The notes beneath the pieces are model-generated. The model had not been told where the DNA came from. It was given only the letters and a program-made list of their open reading frames with translations, and searched no databases. A program made the position numbers and the translations under genes. A stretch of DNA of 64,000 nucleotides from Nostoc sp. TCL240-02 (GTDB lineage Bacteria > Cyanobacteriota > Cyanobacteriia > Cyanobacteriales > Nostocaceae), in the NCBI RefSeq assembly GCF_013343235.1, contig NZ_CP040094.1, forward strand, positions 2,976,501-3,040,500, in the 5' to 3' direction. The first letter of the stretch is position 1, and each line of letters begins with the position of its first letter. Positions 17,768 to 26,812 of the stretch are shown piece after piece.

Positions 17768-18793
17768 ATGACTCAAAATGGACAATTAGAACCACCTCCG
17801 GGCACTTTTCTTTCACCACTGTTGGAATTACGAGACTATTATGCTCGCCTCACGGAAGAGTATGAACGCCTTTTTGTGCAGGCGCGATCGCAACTCGATC
17901 ATGTAGAAGCGTTGTTGTCTAACTGGTCTTTTTCTGATCCCAACAAGCAGATATCAAGACTGACGGCGGCTGATGAAACCTCAAATGTTTCCCCAGAAGG
18001 CTCTCTGCGTTTTTTATCGCCTCTTGATGAGATGGACGAAATCAACTTGGTGGAGTCTCTACAGTCAGAACCCACAGACTCGGATAAGGTTGAGATCGAT
18101 AATTCCTTTTCTGCTGCTGTTGATACAAAAGATAGAAAACCTCTAACTACATCGCCAGATGCAAAGATAGCCTCAGAGAACAACGATAGTTCAACGAGAG
18201 TGGCAGAAATCCCCATGCTACCCCAGTACAATCACGCTATCTCCCGAATGGAAGCCATTAAACAGCTATTGCAAGAGCAGATAGGCACTGTATGTCATAT
18301 AGATTTTATCGTGCGATCGCTTTATGGAGAGTTAGATTCCAATTTATTCAAAGTAGTTAAAGGTAGGGTTCAATCTTCCCTCACCCAAGGTAGAGAAAGG
18401 AATTACTGGGTAACTATTCCCGATGAGCCAGGTTGTTATACCCTGGATTTAAATTTGGTAGCCCCAAGTAAACGCAATGGTGCTTCTAGAAACAAAAATA
18501 AGAAGCCTTTTGTACCCCCGCCAAAAGCAGTACCGATGCTCAAAACCTTTGAGGGTCAATTTTTAATTGATGCTCTCACCTCTCTGTTTGAAGAAAATCC
18601 AGGTAAAGTTTTCAGCGTTGCTGAAGTCATCGCCGGAATTTATGGAGAACTAGATTCTCAGCAAATTAGAGAGATTAAAAATAAGGTGTTGAATGAATTA
18701 TCTAGAGGCTATCGGACAGGCAGATTCTCTAGGGTTCCTAACGAAATTGGCTTCTATACTTGGGACTCCAATCTGATATCGAAGGCTCGTTAA
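17768..18793 (+). CDS. Conserved cyanobacterial protein with two copies of a winged-helix-like domain
   Basis: 341 residues. The N-terminus (about 1-60) is a helical, charged part (LRDYYARLTEEYERLFVQARSQLDHVEALL), followed by a disordered Ser/Asp/Glu-rich linker. Two related domains then follow at about 165-235 and 260-340. Both contain the signature (I/V)xxLYGELDS or GIYGELDS...K(G/N)(R/K)V, then a Lys/Arg turn, then (V/R)(T/V)PxExGxYTxDxNL. The repeat and helix pattern suggest a duplicated small DNA- or protein-binding fold. Cell role unknown. It follows the zinc-ribbon gene by 10 bases. Confidence 0.65.
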   Translation: MTQNGQLEPPPGTFLSPLLELRDYYARLTEEYERLFVQARSQLDHVEALLSNWSFSDPNKQISRLTAADETSNVSPEGSLRFLSPLDEMDEINLVESLQSEPTDSDKVEIDNSFSAAVDTKDRKPLTTSPDAKIASENNDSSTRVAEIPMLPQYNHAISRMEAIKQLLQEQIGTVCHIDFIVRSLYGELDSNLFKVVKGRVQSSLTQGRERNYWVTIPDEPGCYTLDLNLVAPSKRNGASRNKNKKPFVPPPKAVPMLKTFEGQFLIDALTSLFEENPGKVFSVAEVIAGIYGELDSQQIREIKNKVLNELSRGYRTGRFSRVPNEIGFYTWDSNLISKAR

Positions 18794-18890
18794 ATGGGCA
18801 TAGGGCATGGGGCATAGGGCATGGGGCATTGGGAAGAATTTACTCCCTCATCTCCCCCATATCCCTCATCCCCCCATCTCCCTATCCCAA
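18794..18890. repeat. Short tandem GGGCAT(A/G)-type repeat and C-rich partner
   Basis: Just after the stop of the two-domain gene come repeated GGGCATAGGGCATGG units (about 18797-18836), then CCCCCATATCCCTCAT-type units. Together they could fold into a loose hairpin between two convergent genes. It is a simple-sequence repeat typical of Nostoc. Confidence 0.6.
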
Positions 18891-20393
18891 AAACAGCTTG
18901 TATGCCGGATTCTTGTTTTCATCCCAATAGCGATAGCCCAGGTTATCGAGAAAAGCTTGCCACTCTTCCATTTCGTGGGGAGGAACTTGGATACCAACTA
19001 CTATTCGTCCGTAGTCTGCACCGTTGTTACGGTAGTGAAAAAGACTAATATTCCAGTCGGGACTCATAGAAGTAACAAACTTCATCAATGCGCCAGGACG
19101 TTCGGGAAACTCAAAACGGTAGAGTAATTCATTGTGAGCTAGGGGAGAGTGCCCACCCACCATGTGCCGCAGATGTAATTTAGTTAGTTCATCGTCTGTT
19201 AAATCAAGAGTTTCAAATCCTTGAGCTTCAAAGGTTTCTACCATCTTTGCAGCATCAGCACGGTTTTGAATTTGCACACCTACAAAAATATGGGCTGTTT
19301 TTTCATCAGCAATCCGATAATTAAACTCGGTCAGATTACGGTTGCCGATACATTCACAAAAGTGGCGAATACTTCCCCGTTCTTCAGGAATTGTGACTGC
19401 AAAGATTGCTTCCCGACGTTCGCCTAGCTGGGCCCGTTCTGCCACAAAGCGGAGACGATCAAAATTCATGTTTGCACCACAGGCTACGGCAACTAAGGTT
19501 TGTCCCTCAATTTGTTCTCGTTCTGCGTAGGCTTTGGCAGCTGCGATCGCTAATGCACCGGCTGGCTCTAAAATTGATCGCGTATCCTCAAATACGTCTT
19601 TAATCGCAGCGCAAGTATCATCAGTATCCACCAGAATAATTTCATCTACATACTGCTGACATAAACGGAAGGTTTCTTCACCTACTTCTCGCACCGCCAC
19701 GCCATCAGCAAATAACCCCACTTGCGATAAGCGCACCCGATGTCCGGCTTTGAGTGATTGAGACATCGCATCAGCATCTACTGGTTCAACACCAATAATC
19801 TTGATTTCGGGACGCAATCGTTTCACATAAGCCCCAATCCCAGAAATCAATCCGCCACCTCCAATTGCGACAAAAATTGCATGGATAGGCTGCTGATATT
19901 GTCGTAAAATTTCCATGCCGATGGTTCCCTGTCCAGCAATTACATCAGGGTCATCAAAGGGATGAATAAAGGTCAAACCTTTTTCCACTTCTAATTCACG
20001 AGCATAGCTATAAGCATCGTCGTAGGTGTTTCCATGTAACACGACTGCTCCGCCCCTCATTCTCACTGCATCTACCTTGACTTGAGGTGTGGTTATTGGC
20101 ATGACGATAATTGCTTTGGTTCCCAAGCGATTGGCTGCAAGGGCAACTCCTTGAGCATGGTTGCCCGCAGACGCTGCAATTACACCCTGTGCTAATACAT
20201 CTGATGGTAGTTGCACCATTTTGTTATAAGCACCCCGCAGTTTAAAGGAAAATACTGACTGCATATCCTCACGTTTCAACAGGAGTTGATTATTCAGCCG
20301 CGCAGACAAATTTGGTGCATACTCCAGTGGTGTTTCCTGGGCAACATCATATACACGGGCAGTCAGAATTTGGATAAGGTAGTCGCAATACAT
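18882..20393 (-). CDS. ilvA: Threonine ammonia-lyase, biosynthetic (threonine deaminase)
   Basis: PLP enzyme turning L-threonine into 2-oxobutanoate, first step of isoleucine synthesis. 503 residues from ATG 20391-20393; a TTG three codons upstream is less likely. The PLP lysine is K51 in SVFSFKLRGAYNKM. Other fold marks are SAGNHAQGVA, the phosphate-binding GGGGLISG and ACGANMNFDR. After about residue 325 two ACT-like regulatory domains follow (ERRE...FAVTIPEERGSIRHF, then NELLYRFEFPERPGALMKF), so isoleucine feedback is expected. The length fits the E. coli-type biosynthetic enzyme. It ends convergent with the two-domain gene. Confidence 0.95.
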   Translation of the reverse strand: MYCDYLIQILTARVYDVAQETPLEYAPNLSARLNNQLLLKREDMQSVFSFKLRGAYNKMVQLPSDVLAQGVIAASAGNHAQGVALAANRLGTKAIIVMPITTPQVKVDAVRMRGGAVVLHGNTYDDAYSYARELEVEKGLTFIHPFDDPDVIAGQGTIGMEILRQYQQPIHAIFVAIGGGGLISGIGAYVKRLRPEIKIIGVEPVDADAMSQSLKAGHRVRLSQVGLFADGVAVREVGEETFRLCQQYVDEIILVDTDDTCAAIKDVFEDTRSILEPAGALAIAAAKAYAEREQIEGQTLVAVACGANMNFDRLRFVAERAQLGERREAIFAVTIPEERGSIRHFCECIGNRNLTEFNYRIADEKTAHIFVGVQIQNRADAAKMVETFEAQGFETLDLTDDELTKLHLRHMVGGHSPLAHNELLYRFEFPERPGALMKFVTSMSPDWNISLFHYRNNGADYGRIVVGIQVPPHEMEEWQAFLDNLGYRYWDENKNPAYKLFLG

Positions 20394-20791
20394 GGGTGTC
20401 AAGGTGTTAGCAAATGCCGGATGAAAACTAATTTTACGTTACAAGCGATCGCACTGGTTTTATTTAATTCCATTCTTTTGTAATTTTGAGTGAATCAAAT
20501 TTCAATATTACTAATCCTTTGGGAAGAGAAATAAGTATCAGTAATTGATTTTTTTAGTGACTTCAAATTTAGTGCGATCGCTGGTAGGTTCATTTTAAAA
20601 GAGTTTCGCCAACTATCCATATATTTAGCTCAACAAATAAGTATAATGTTGCTTATGAACATAAGTTTTCAATTTATGATAAAGTATCGATAGAAGATTA
20701 AATTCGGTTGTGTAGTTTGTTTTTATATATACTTGTATTACAGACCTCTCCGCATCTAAATCTCTGCACCCTCTGATTCTGGAGATATTGT
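20394..20791. other. Intergenic region upstream of ilvA and rbp
   Basis: About 400 bases between divergent starts. AT-rich in the middle, with HIP1-related GCGATCGC sites at 20444 and 20575. Cold-regulated rbp genes in cyanobacteria often have long leaders, and the 90 bases before the start could be one, but I see no named element. Confidence 0.4.
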
Positions 20792-21094
20792 ATGTCAATT
20801 TACGTTGGTAATCTATCTTATGAGGTTAAAGAAGATGACCTCCGCCACGTTTTTGCAGAATACGGAACGGTAAAAAATGTTCAATTACCTATCGACCGAG
20901 AAACAGGTCGGATGAGAGGTTTCGGCTTTGTAGAAATGGAATCAGACGCACAAGAAACAGCAGCAATTGAAGCCCTTGATAATGCTGAGTGGATGGGTAG
21001 GAGCTTAAAAGTGAATAAAGCTAAACCCAAGACTGATGGAGGTTCCTCTGGCGGTAGAAGGGGTGGTGATGGTGGTTCCTCTCGCCGTTATTAA
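20792..21094 (+). CDS. rbp: RNA-binding protein, single RRM with Gly-rich tail
   Basis: 100 residues. The RRM (1-80) has RNP2 as IYVGNL and RNP1 as RGFGFVEM with the stacking aromatics in place. The short tail is rich in Gly, Ser and Arg (GGSSGGRRGGDGGSSRRY). It belongs to the cyanobacterial Rbp family, whose tailed members are cold-induced in Anabaena. It binds single-stranded RNA, perhaps as a chaperone or in mRNA targeting. Start ATG 20792. The rpsU gene that often follows rbp in cyanobacteria is not here; a terminator closes the unit. Confidence 0.92.
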   Translation: MSIYVGNLSYEVKEDDLRHVFAEYGTVKNVQLPIDRETGRMRGFGFVEMESDAQETAAIEALDNAEWMGRSLKVNKAKPKTDGGSSGGRRGGDGGSSRRY

Positions 21095-21130
21095 GGTCTT
21101 AACCTAATAATTTAGCTCTAAAGTCTTGAG

Positions 21131-21159
21131 GGCAGACAAGAAGGCCGTCTGCCTTTTTT
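21131..21159 (+). terminator. Rho-independent terminator after rbp
   Basis: The stem GGCAGAC (21131-21137) pairs with GTCTGCC (21147-21153), followed by TTTTTT. Confidence 0.85.
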
Positions 21160-21175
21160 GTGCTTCTCTTGATTA

Positions 21176-21203
21176 GCGTTAGCGTAGTTTACCGTAGGTA
21201 TCG
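21176..21203. repeat. Very small dispersed repeat, intergenic copy
   Basis: GCGTTAGCGTAGTTTACCGT followed by AGGTATCG. It has the same core as the copies inside the IS982 transposase (22776), rubrerythrin (41007) and the end of the NACHT gene (31675), and in the 46321 spacer. Confidence 0.6.
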
Positions 21204-21226
21204 TTTTTGTAACAAGTGTAGCAACC

Positions 21227-21331
21227 ATGAACCAAGAAGCTAAACATATTGTTAGCGAATTAAGGCATAAGTTCTACTCTAACTTTGCTGCTTCTATGAA
21301 TATGCCGGTGATCGTAACTGGTACATCTTAA
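21227..21331 (+). CDS. Hypothetical short frame (34 residues), possibly a gene remnant
   Basis: ATG 21227 to TAA 21331, starting MNQEAKHIVSELRHKFYS. The first part resembles the N-terminal helix of small nucleotidyltransferase-type proteins, but it breaks off without the catalytic GS motif. It is either a relic or not coding. No ribosome site is evident. Confidence 0.25.
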   Translation: MNQEAKHIVSELRHKFYSNFAASMNMPVIVTGTS

Positions 21332-21359
21332 TAGTAGTAATTCCCCGATCGCATCTTGG

Positions 21360-21731
21360 ATGGATCGTAGGGAAAGACTGAACTATGTAAATGTATACGC
21401 TTATACCGCACCTGATGAATTTGTCCCATTCCGTCCGTTCATTCTTCGACTGGCTATAAACAAGAGTGCTGGGAGAGTGGCGACGTTCAGAAAAGGACAA
21501 GTCTGCCGAGGTCTTAATTTGATGTGGGACTTTGAATTAACTGTGCTACCAAAAGAAATCTTAGACTTTCTTCCCTGGATAGTTAATTTAGTGGAGGCTC
21601 ATGACAAAGGTTCGTCCTTATCGCTACAATCACCACCTCATTCATTTGAATTAGAAGTGCCAAAGGTTGGGTTTTTTAATAACGCTTGGACTCAGAAAGC
21701 TAGGCTTCTTGCAAATTCGACAATATCTTAA
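21360..21731 (+). CDS. Hypothetical protein, 123 residues
   Basis: ATG 21360. A soluble protein rich in aromatic residues (MDRRERLNYVNVYAYTAPDEFVPFRPFILRL...), with no membrane helix and no motif I can name. The even composition and lack of low complexity make it more likely real than a shadow frame. It lies alone between the rbp terminator and an insertion sequence. Confidence 0.5.
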   Translation: MDRRERLNYVNVYAYTAPDEFVPFRPFILRLAINKSAGRVATFRKGQVCRGLNLMWDFELTVLPKEILDFLPWIVNLVEAHDKGSSLSLQSPPHSFELEVPKVGFFNNAWTQKARLLANSTIS

Positions 21732-22010
21732 TACTTAGTGATTAATTTGCTAGTTAAAAACAACTAAAAATATATATTATCTAATACAAAAGTAGTGAAC
21801 CTACTTTGGTGAATGTCCAAAATATTTGTCAACTTTTAAAACAAAATAGACAAGGTTGCACGACTGCTAGAAGATTCTTCTCATTTACCAGCTAATCCTG
21901 CTACTTGTGCGTTAATACCTGCAATATATGCCTGATAATTAATAAACGCGATGTGCAACTTTCTTTCCAAAGATAAAAGTCCCACCCTATGCTTAACCGA
22001 GAGATTGTGA

Positions 22011-22952
22011 TTGTTATCTCTTGCCAGGGTGGAACAAATGTTATCTATGGAAGACTTGATCACAGCAGTGTTTTGCTGTGTGGATGATCTATTAAAGGAA
22101 GTGACCAATGGTAAACCTATGGGTAGTCGAGGATTTCAGCCATCTTTAAGTGATAGTGAAGTGATTACAATGGAAATTGTGGCAGAGTTTCAAGGTATCG
22201 ATACGGACAAAGGTATTTGGCAATACTTTCGCCGTCATTGGTTCTCAATGTTTCCCCAGATGAAAAGCCGTTCAACCTTTGTACGACAAGCTGCAAACCT
22301 ATGGCAGTACAAGCAAGAACTACAACAAGCCTTAGCAATAGAACTTGGTGCTTTCAGTGATAATACACACATTATTGACGGGATTCCGATACCGTTATGT
22401 TGCTTTACTCGTGCTCGTGGTTGTCGTAGCTTTCCTGGAGTTGCTAACTACGGTTACTGTGCCGCAAAAAAGGAAACATATTACGGATTTCATGGTCACT
22501 TACTCATTAGCGCCTCTGGGGTGATTACAAGCTTTACATTAACCTCTGCTTCGGGAGATGAACGGGAAGCGATCTGGGATATCGTGACCTTGATTCAGGG
22601 GTTGGTAATAGGTGACAAATGATACATAAGTACCACTCTCCGCCAGGAACTAGCACGCTATGGCATCGATTTACAAACACCCCTACGTTCCAATATGCAA
22701 GACGACTGTCCTGCATATTGGGTAAAGCTACTTCAAACTGTCCGTCGCCTAATTGAAACAGTAATTGGACAACTTAGCGTTAGCGTAGCTCGCCGCAGGC
22801 ATCGCTTTAATATCGAAAAAGTCTGGGCCAGAGATATGTGGCATTTGACGAGTCGTTTAAATCGCAAACTATTGGCTCACACTGTTTGTGTCTGGTTAAA
22901 TCGTTTATTTGGTTTGGAACCATTACAGTTCGATGGTCTTGTGACAGAATAA
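22011..22952 (+). pseudogene. IS982-type transposase with an in-frame TGA and a small repeat insertion
   Basis: The frame starts near 22011 or at the internal ATG codons (22038, 22047) and reads through DDE-type motifs (FSDNTHIIDGIPIPLCCF, AAKKETYYGFHGHLL, SASGDEREAIWDIV). A TGA (22620-22622) follows VIGDK and the same frame continues YISTTLRQELARYGIDLQTPLRSNMQD to the TAA 22950-22952. GGA to TGA is the likely change, since GDKGY is expected. Near the end the chain has an odd insert, SVSVARRRHR, encoded by a copy of a roughly 28-base dispersed repeat (22776-22805) that keeps the frame. The element cannot transpose on its own. Confidence 0.85.
22776..22805. repeat. Very small dispersed repeat inserted in frame in the IS982 transposase
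   Basis: AGCGTTAGCGTAGCTCGCCG followed by CAGGCATCGC. The protein on either side (ETVIGQLS and RFNIEKVWARD) joins normally without it, so the repeat is an insertion of about nine codons. Confidence 0.65.
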
Positions 22953-22967
22953 GTTGCACATCGCGTT

Positions 22968-23685
22968 AAACTAGTAAATTTACTGAAGGCAATTATTGTC
23001 TTTCCTTCATAAATTTAATAGTTGATTCCTCTAGGGTCATAATAAATCTTCACCGTTTATTTTGCAGTTAATTTTTATTAAATTAAGCTACCAAAAAAGT
23101 AAGAGATAACTCTTTTATAAATTCGAGTACGGCACTGTTTAACAAGGAAAGTTTACTATCCTTCGCCATTAGTGATTTTGTCAATCCCTATATTCAAGAA
23201 GATGTAAAAAATAAGTCAGAAATTTAAAGTTTTTTTTATTACATAATTTTTAGCTAGGGTATTTACTTAGAAAGACATCTGTGATAATTTCATGTTGATT
23301 ATCATAAATTAAAATATGAGACACTAAATTTAACAACCGCCTTTATGTATCTTGGTTGTGATGATGAATATCCATCTTGCATCTTTGCGATGCTTAAATA
23401 TTAATTTTAAGTTTGTATAAATTATGTGTCGTTAACCAAGTGATAACTTGTCTTCGATTTATTTACATTATGCTTTGGTTTGAGAAACGCATAACAATCG
23501 TAACCGTGTGATATAAATACAGGTCTGAAATTAGACGAAACTATCCTCTGTACTATTACATGTTTAGGCACCTGAATTGTACAGAAGTCTTGCCACTACT
23601 AGCATAAAACCAAACACTACCACTGTTAGTAAAAGAGATACTCCCTAATATTTTCGACTTAATTCCTCACTTTTAGTTGTTTTAT
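22968..23685. other. Gene-free AT-rich interval before the ABC exporter
   Basis: About 720 bases, AT-rich. The first 50 or so bases may be the other half of the gene cut by the IS982 element (minus strand). The rest holds nothing I recognise and probably includes the promoter of the exporter operon. Confidence 0.4.
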
Positions 23686-26600
23686 ATGACTTATATTAAG
23701 AACACTTTTCCCGAATTTCTCACTACCATAGAAGGGTTTGAACAGTTACCCGATGGAGCGATCGCTAATCTATCAGAGCAACTCCAAGCCTGGCGCTATC
23801 GCATAGGTCAAAAAATCATTGGTAAAGAAAGTCTCCCGGAACGCATCACCATTATTTATGAGGGACAAGTGCGCCTCTTGGGATACGATCCCCAGACGCA
23901 AATGCCAATTACCCTAAAATTGCTGCAACCTGGAGAAATTATCGGCGAAATTAGTTTGTTACGCGATGTCGCCTGCGAGACTGCGATCGCCTCCACCGAA
24001 GTAGTATGTTTAACCTTGAGTGCATCAGCATATTTTAGTTTTCTCGCTTCATACCCAGCTTTTGCCGAAGCCCGCAAGAATCGCAGTTATTTGATAGAAG
24101 TTTTTGATATTCTCGCCTCCTATTGGCAAAAGCAAGCGATCGCAACTTTAAATCTCAGAGAACTTACAGAAAAAGCCTTACCGCAGGCAAAAATCCATTA
24201 CTTACCTCCAGGAAAAACTCCATTTAACCAACTGGATAGCGCAAGGGTCTGGTTTATAAGTGGCGGTGGTACAGTTACGAATTTATCACCTGGCGATCGC
24301 CTAGAAGCAGACGACGACCGAGACAAGATCCAGGTCATAGGTCAAAACCCTTCCAGGCTGGTTGGTATCCATCCGTCAGATTTGATCTTAGAAGATAGTC
24401 ATCAGATAGTACTGGCGGTAAATAACACCCAAGTAGATAGCCAAGATGACGATGAATTAGATATCCCTTACGCATCAGAAGAAATCGTTCCCCAGACAGT
24501 CCCCGATACCTCAAAGAGTTCGTCAAAACAAAAATACCCGTTTTTTAGTGGTAAGGGAGAATTAAATACAGCCTTCGCCTGCTTCCAAATGATCGCGAAG
24601 CACCTAGAAATACCGTTTCGTCGAGAAGTGGTTCGCCGCATCTTAACCGAGCAAGTCAAACGTCAGGGTCTTATATCGTTTCAAGTTACTGCTTACTTGG
24701 CAGAATTAATCGGACTTAAGGCGCAGTTAATAGAAATACCAGTCTCCTCAGTAACGCGTATTCCTACACCGGCATTGATTCGCTATGGTGAGAATTTTGC
24801 AGTTTTATATGCAGCAGATGCAAATACCGTGGTTGTGGGTGTCCCATCCAAAGGAATTGTACGCTGTAAACCGGCTCAATTGGTTGAACAATTAGATGTT
24901 GATCCAACCAACTTTCCGCCCCAAGCTAGAGTATTACTGCTCAGTGCTACCAACCAAACACCCCAAGAACGTTTTAGTTTACGGTGGTTTCTGCCATATT
25001 TGTCAAAGCACCGTCGAGTGTTGATCGAGGTTTTTATCGCCTCCTTTTTCGTACAGTTGGCAGCTTTGGCAAATCCTCTGGTAGTTCAGTTAATTATCGA
25101 CAAAGTTATCACTCAAAATAGTATTGGCACATTACATATTTTGGGGGTTTTACTATTAGTAGTGGGATTATTTGAAGCAGTACTGACTACCTTACGAACT
25201 TACTTATTTGTCGATACCACTAACCGGATCGATATGGGTTTAGGGTCGCAAATTATCGACCACTTGTTACGTTTACCACTGCGTTATTTTGAACGCCGAC
25301 CAGTGGGGGAACTTTCTACTCGCATCAACGAATTAGAAAATATTCGCCAATTTTTGACTGGTACTGCCTTAACAGTGGGATTAGATGCTCTGTTCTCGGT
25401 GGTGTATATCGGTGTAATGCTGATTTACAGTTGGCAACTCACCTTGGTAGGCTTAAGCACAATTCCCGTGTTTATCGTGATCACCTTAATTGCTTCTCCC
25501 ACCATTAGTAGACAGTTACGTGCTAAAGCTGAACGCAATGCCGAAACTCAATCTTATTTAGTGGAGGTGATGTCAGGAATTCAAACCGTAAAAGCGCAAA
25601 ATATCGAATTGCGATCGCGCTTTTCTTGGCAAGAGCGTTACGCTCGGTTTGTCGCTGCTGGTTTTAAAACAGTTGTAACTTCTACCCTCGCTAACTCCAC
25701 CAGTAACTTTCTCAACAAACTCAGCAGTTTACTAGTTTTGTGGGTAGGAGCTTATTTAGTACTGCAACAACAATTAACTTTAGGTGAACTAATTGCCTTT
25801 AGAATTATATCCGGTTACGTCACCAGCCCAATATTGCGTTTAGCTCAACTCTGGCAAAGCTTCCAAGAAACAGCCTTGTCTTTAGAACGTTTAAGCGATA
25901 TTGTCGATACGCCACAAGAAGGAGAAACAGACCGCTACAACATACCCTTACCAACGATTAAGGGAGCAGTAAAATATGAAAATGTTTCCTTTCGATTTGG
26001 CACGAGTGGCCCTCTGCAACTTTCCAACGTCAACCTCGAATTTGCGCCAGGAAAATTTATCGGCATCGTCGGACAAAGTGGATCGGGTAAAAGTACGATG
26101 ATGAAATTGCTGCTAAGACTTTACGAAACTGAGTCTGGCAGAATTTTGATTGATGGTTATGATATTGCCAAAGTCGAACTTTATTCACTGCGACGACAAA
26201 TTGGCGTAGTTCCCCAAGAAACATTGTTGTTTGACGGTAGCGTTCAAGAAAATATTGCTCTGACGAATCCCGATGCGACAACCGAAGAAATTATCGAAGC
26301 GGCTCAGGTTGCGTGCGCTCATGAGTTTATTATGAACTTGCCCAACGGTTACAACACGCGCGTGGGAGAACGGGGTTCTGCACTTTCAGGTGGACAACGA
26401 CAAAGAATTGCGATCGCTCGTTCTGTTTTACAACGACCAAAATTATTAGTTTTAGATGAAGCAACTAGCGCCTTAGACTATCCCACAGAACGGCAAATAT
26501 GTCTCAATTTAGCCAAAGCATTTAAGGGTGATACAGTATTTTTTATTACTCATCGATTAAACACCGTCAGTAATGCAGACATGATCGTTGTGATGGATAA

Positions 26601-26694
26601 TAGCAGGGTTATAGAACAAGGTAGCCATCAAGAATTAATGGCTACTAAAGGTCATTATTATTATCTGTATCAGCAACAAGATGTGAACTTGTAG
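23686..26694 (+). CDS. Type 1 secretion ABC transporter with N-terminal cyclic-nucleotide-binding-like domain and inactive C39-like domain
   Basis: 1002 residues from ATG 23686. Order of parts: a cNMP-binding-like domain (about 15-140, with LQPGEIIGEISLLRD); a linker; a C39 peptidase-like domain (about 285-415) in which the catalytic Cys position reads LNTAFACFQM and the His position reads ENFAVL, so both are lost and it should act as a substrate-binding CLD; six membrane helices (about 440-720); and an ATP-binding domain with Walker A GQSGSGKS, signature LSGGQRQR, Walker B LLVLDEATSALD and H-loop THRL. It exports a protein or peptide together with the HlyD protein encoded next. The regulatory domain suggests control by a ligand. 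No substrate gene is nearby. Confidence 0.9.
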   Translation: MTYIKNTFPEFLTTIEGFEQLPDGAIANLSEQLQAWRYRIGQKIIGKESLPERITIIYEGQVRLLGYDPQTQMPITLKLLQPGEIIGEISLLRDVACETAIASTEVVCLTLSASAYFSFLASYPAFAEARKNRSYLIEVFDILASYWQKQAIATLNLRELTEKALPQAKIHYLPPGKTPFNQLDSARVWFISGGGTVTNLSPGDRLEADDDRDKIQVIGQNPSRLVGIHPSDLILEDSHQIVLAVNNTQVDSQDDDELDIPYASEEIVPQTVPDTSKSSSKQKYPFFSGKGELNTAFACFQMIAKHLEIPFRREVVRRILTEQVKRQGLISFQVTAYLAELIGLKAQLIEIPVSSVTRIPTPALIRYGENFAVLYAADANTVVVGVPSKGIVRCKPAQLVEQLDVDPTNFPPQARVLLLSATNQTPQERFSLRWFLPYLSKHRRVLIEVFIASFFVQLAALANPLVVQLIIDKVITQNSIGTLHILGVLLLVVGLFEAVLTTLRTYLFVDTTNRIDMGLGSQIIDHLLRLPLRYFERRPVGELSTRINELENIRQFLTGTALTVGLDALFSVVYIGVMLIYSWQLTLVGLSTIPVFIVITLIASPTISRQLRAKAERNAETQSYLVEVMSGIQTVKAQNIELRSRFSWQERYARFVAAGFKTVVTSTLANSTSNFLNKLSSLLVLWVGAYLVLQQQLTLGELIAFRIISGYVTSPILRLAQLWQSFQETALSLERLSDIVDTPQEGETDRYNIPLPTIKGAVKYENVSFRFGTSGPLQLSNVNLEFAPGKFIGIVGQSGSGKSTMMKLLLRLYETESGRILIDGYDIAKVELYSLRRQIGVVPQETLLFDGSVQENIALTNPDATTEEIIEAAQVACAHEFIMNLPNGYNTRVGERGSALSGGQRQRIAIARSVLQRPKLLVLDEATSALDYPTERQICLNLAKAFKGDTVFFITHRLNTVSNADMIVVMDNSRVIEQGSHQELMATKGHYYYLYQQQDVNL

Positions 26695-26812
26695 TTAGTT
26701 ATTCTTGGCGGCATAGCATTACATAATTTGAACAGTGTCCACCCAACAAAAAATCCAAAATCGTTCGACTGAACGCTCACGACAAGTCTAAAATCCAAAA
26801 CTCAAAATCGTT

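Larger units (their letters stand above)
21945..22967 (+). mobile_element. IS982-type insertion sequence, 1023 bp
   Basis: Perfect 17-bp terminal inverted repeats, AACGCGATGTGCAACTT (21945-21961) and its complement at 22951-22967, enclose a single transposase gene. To the left, the minus strand reads INYQAYIAGINAQVAGLAGK and stops at 21881-21883, so the element probably cut an unknown small gene. I found no clear target duplication. Confidence 0.85.

Noticed and set aside
21881..22108. Minus-strand gene over the left end of the IS982 element
   Set aside because: Most of it lies inside the element; only the last 20 residues come from the flanking DNA, so it is at most a cut remnant.
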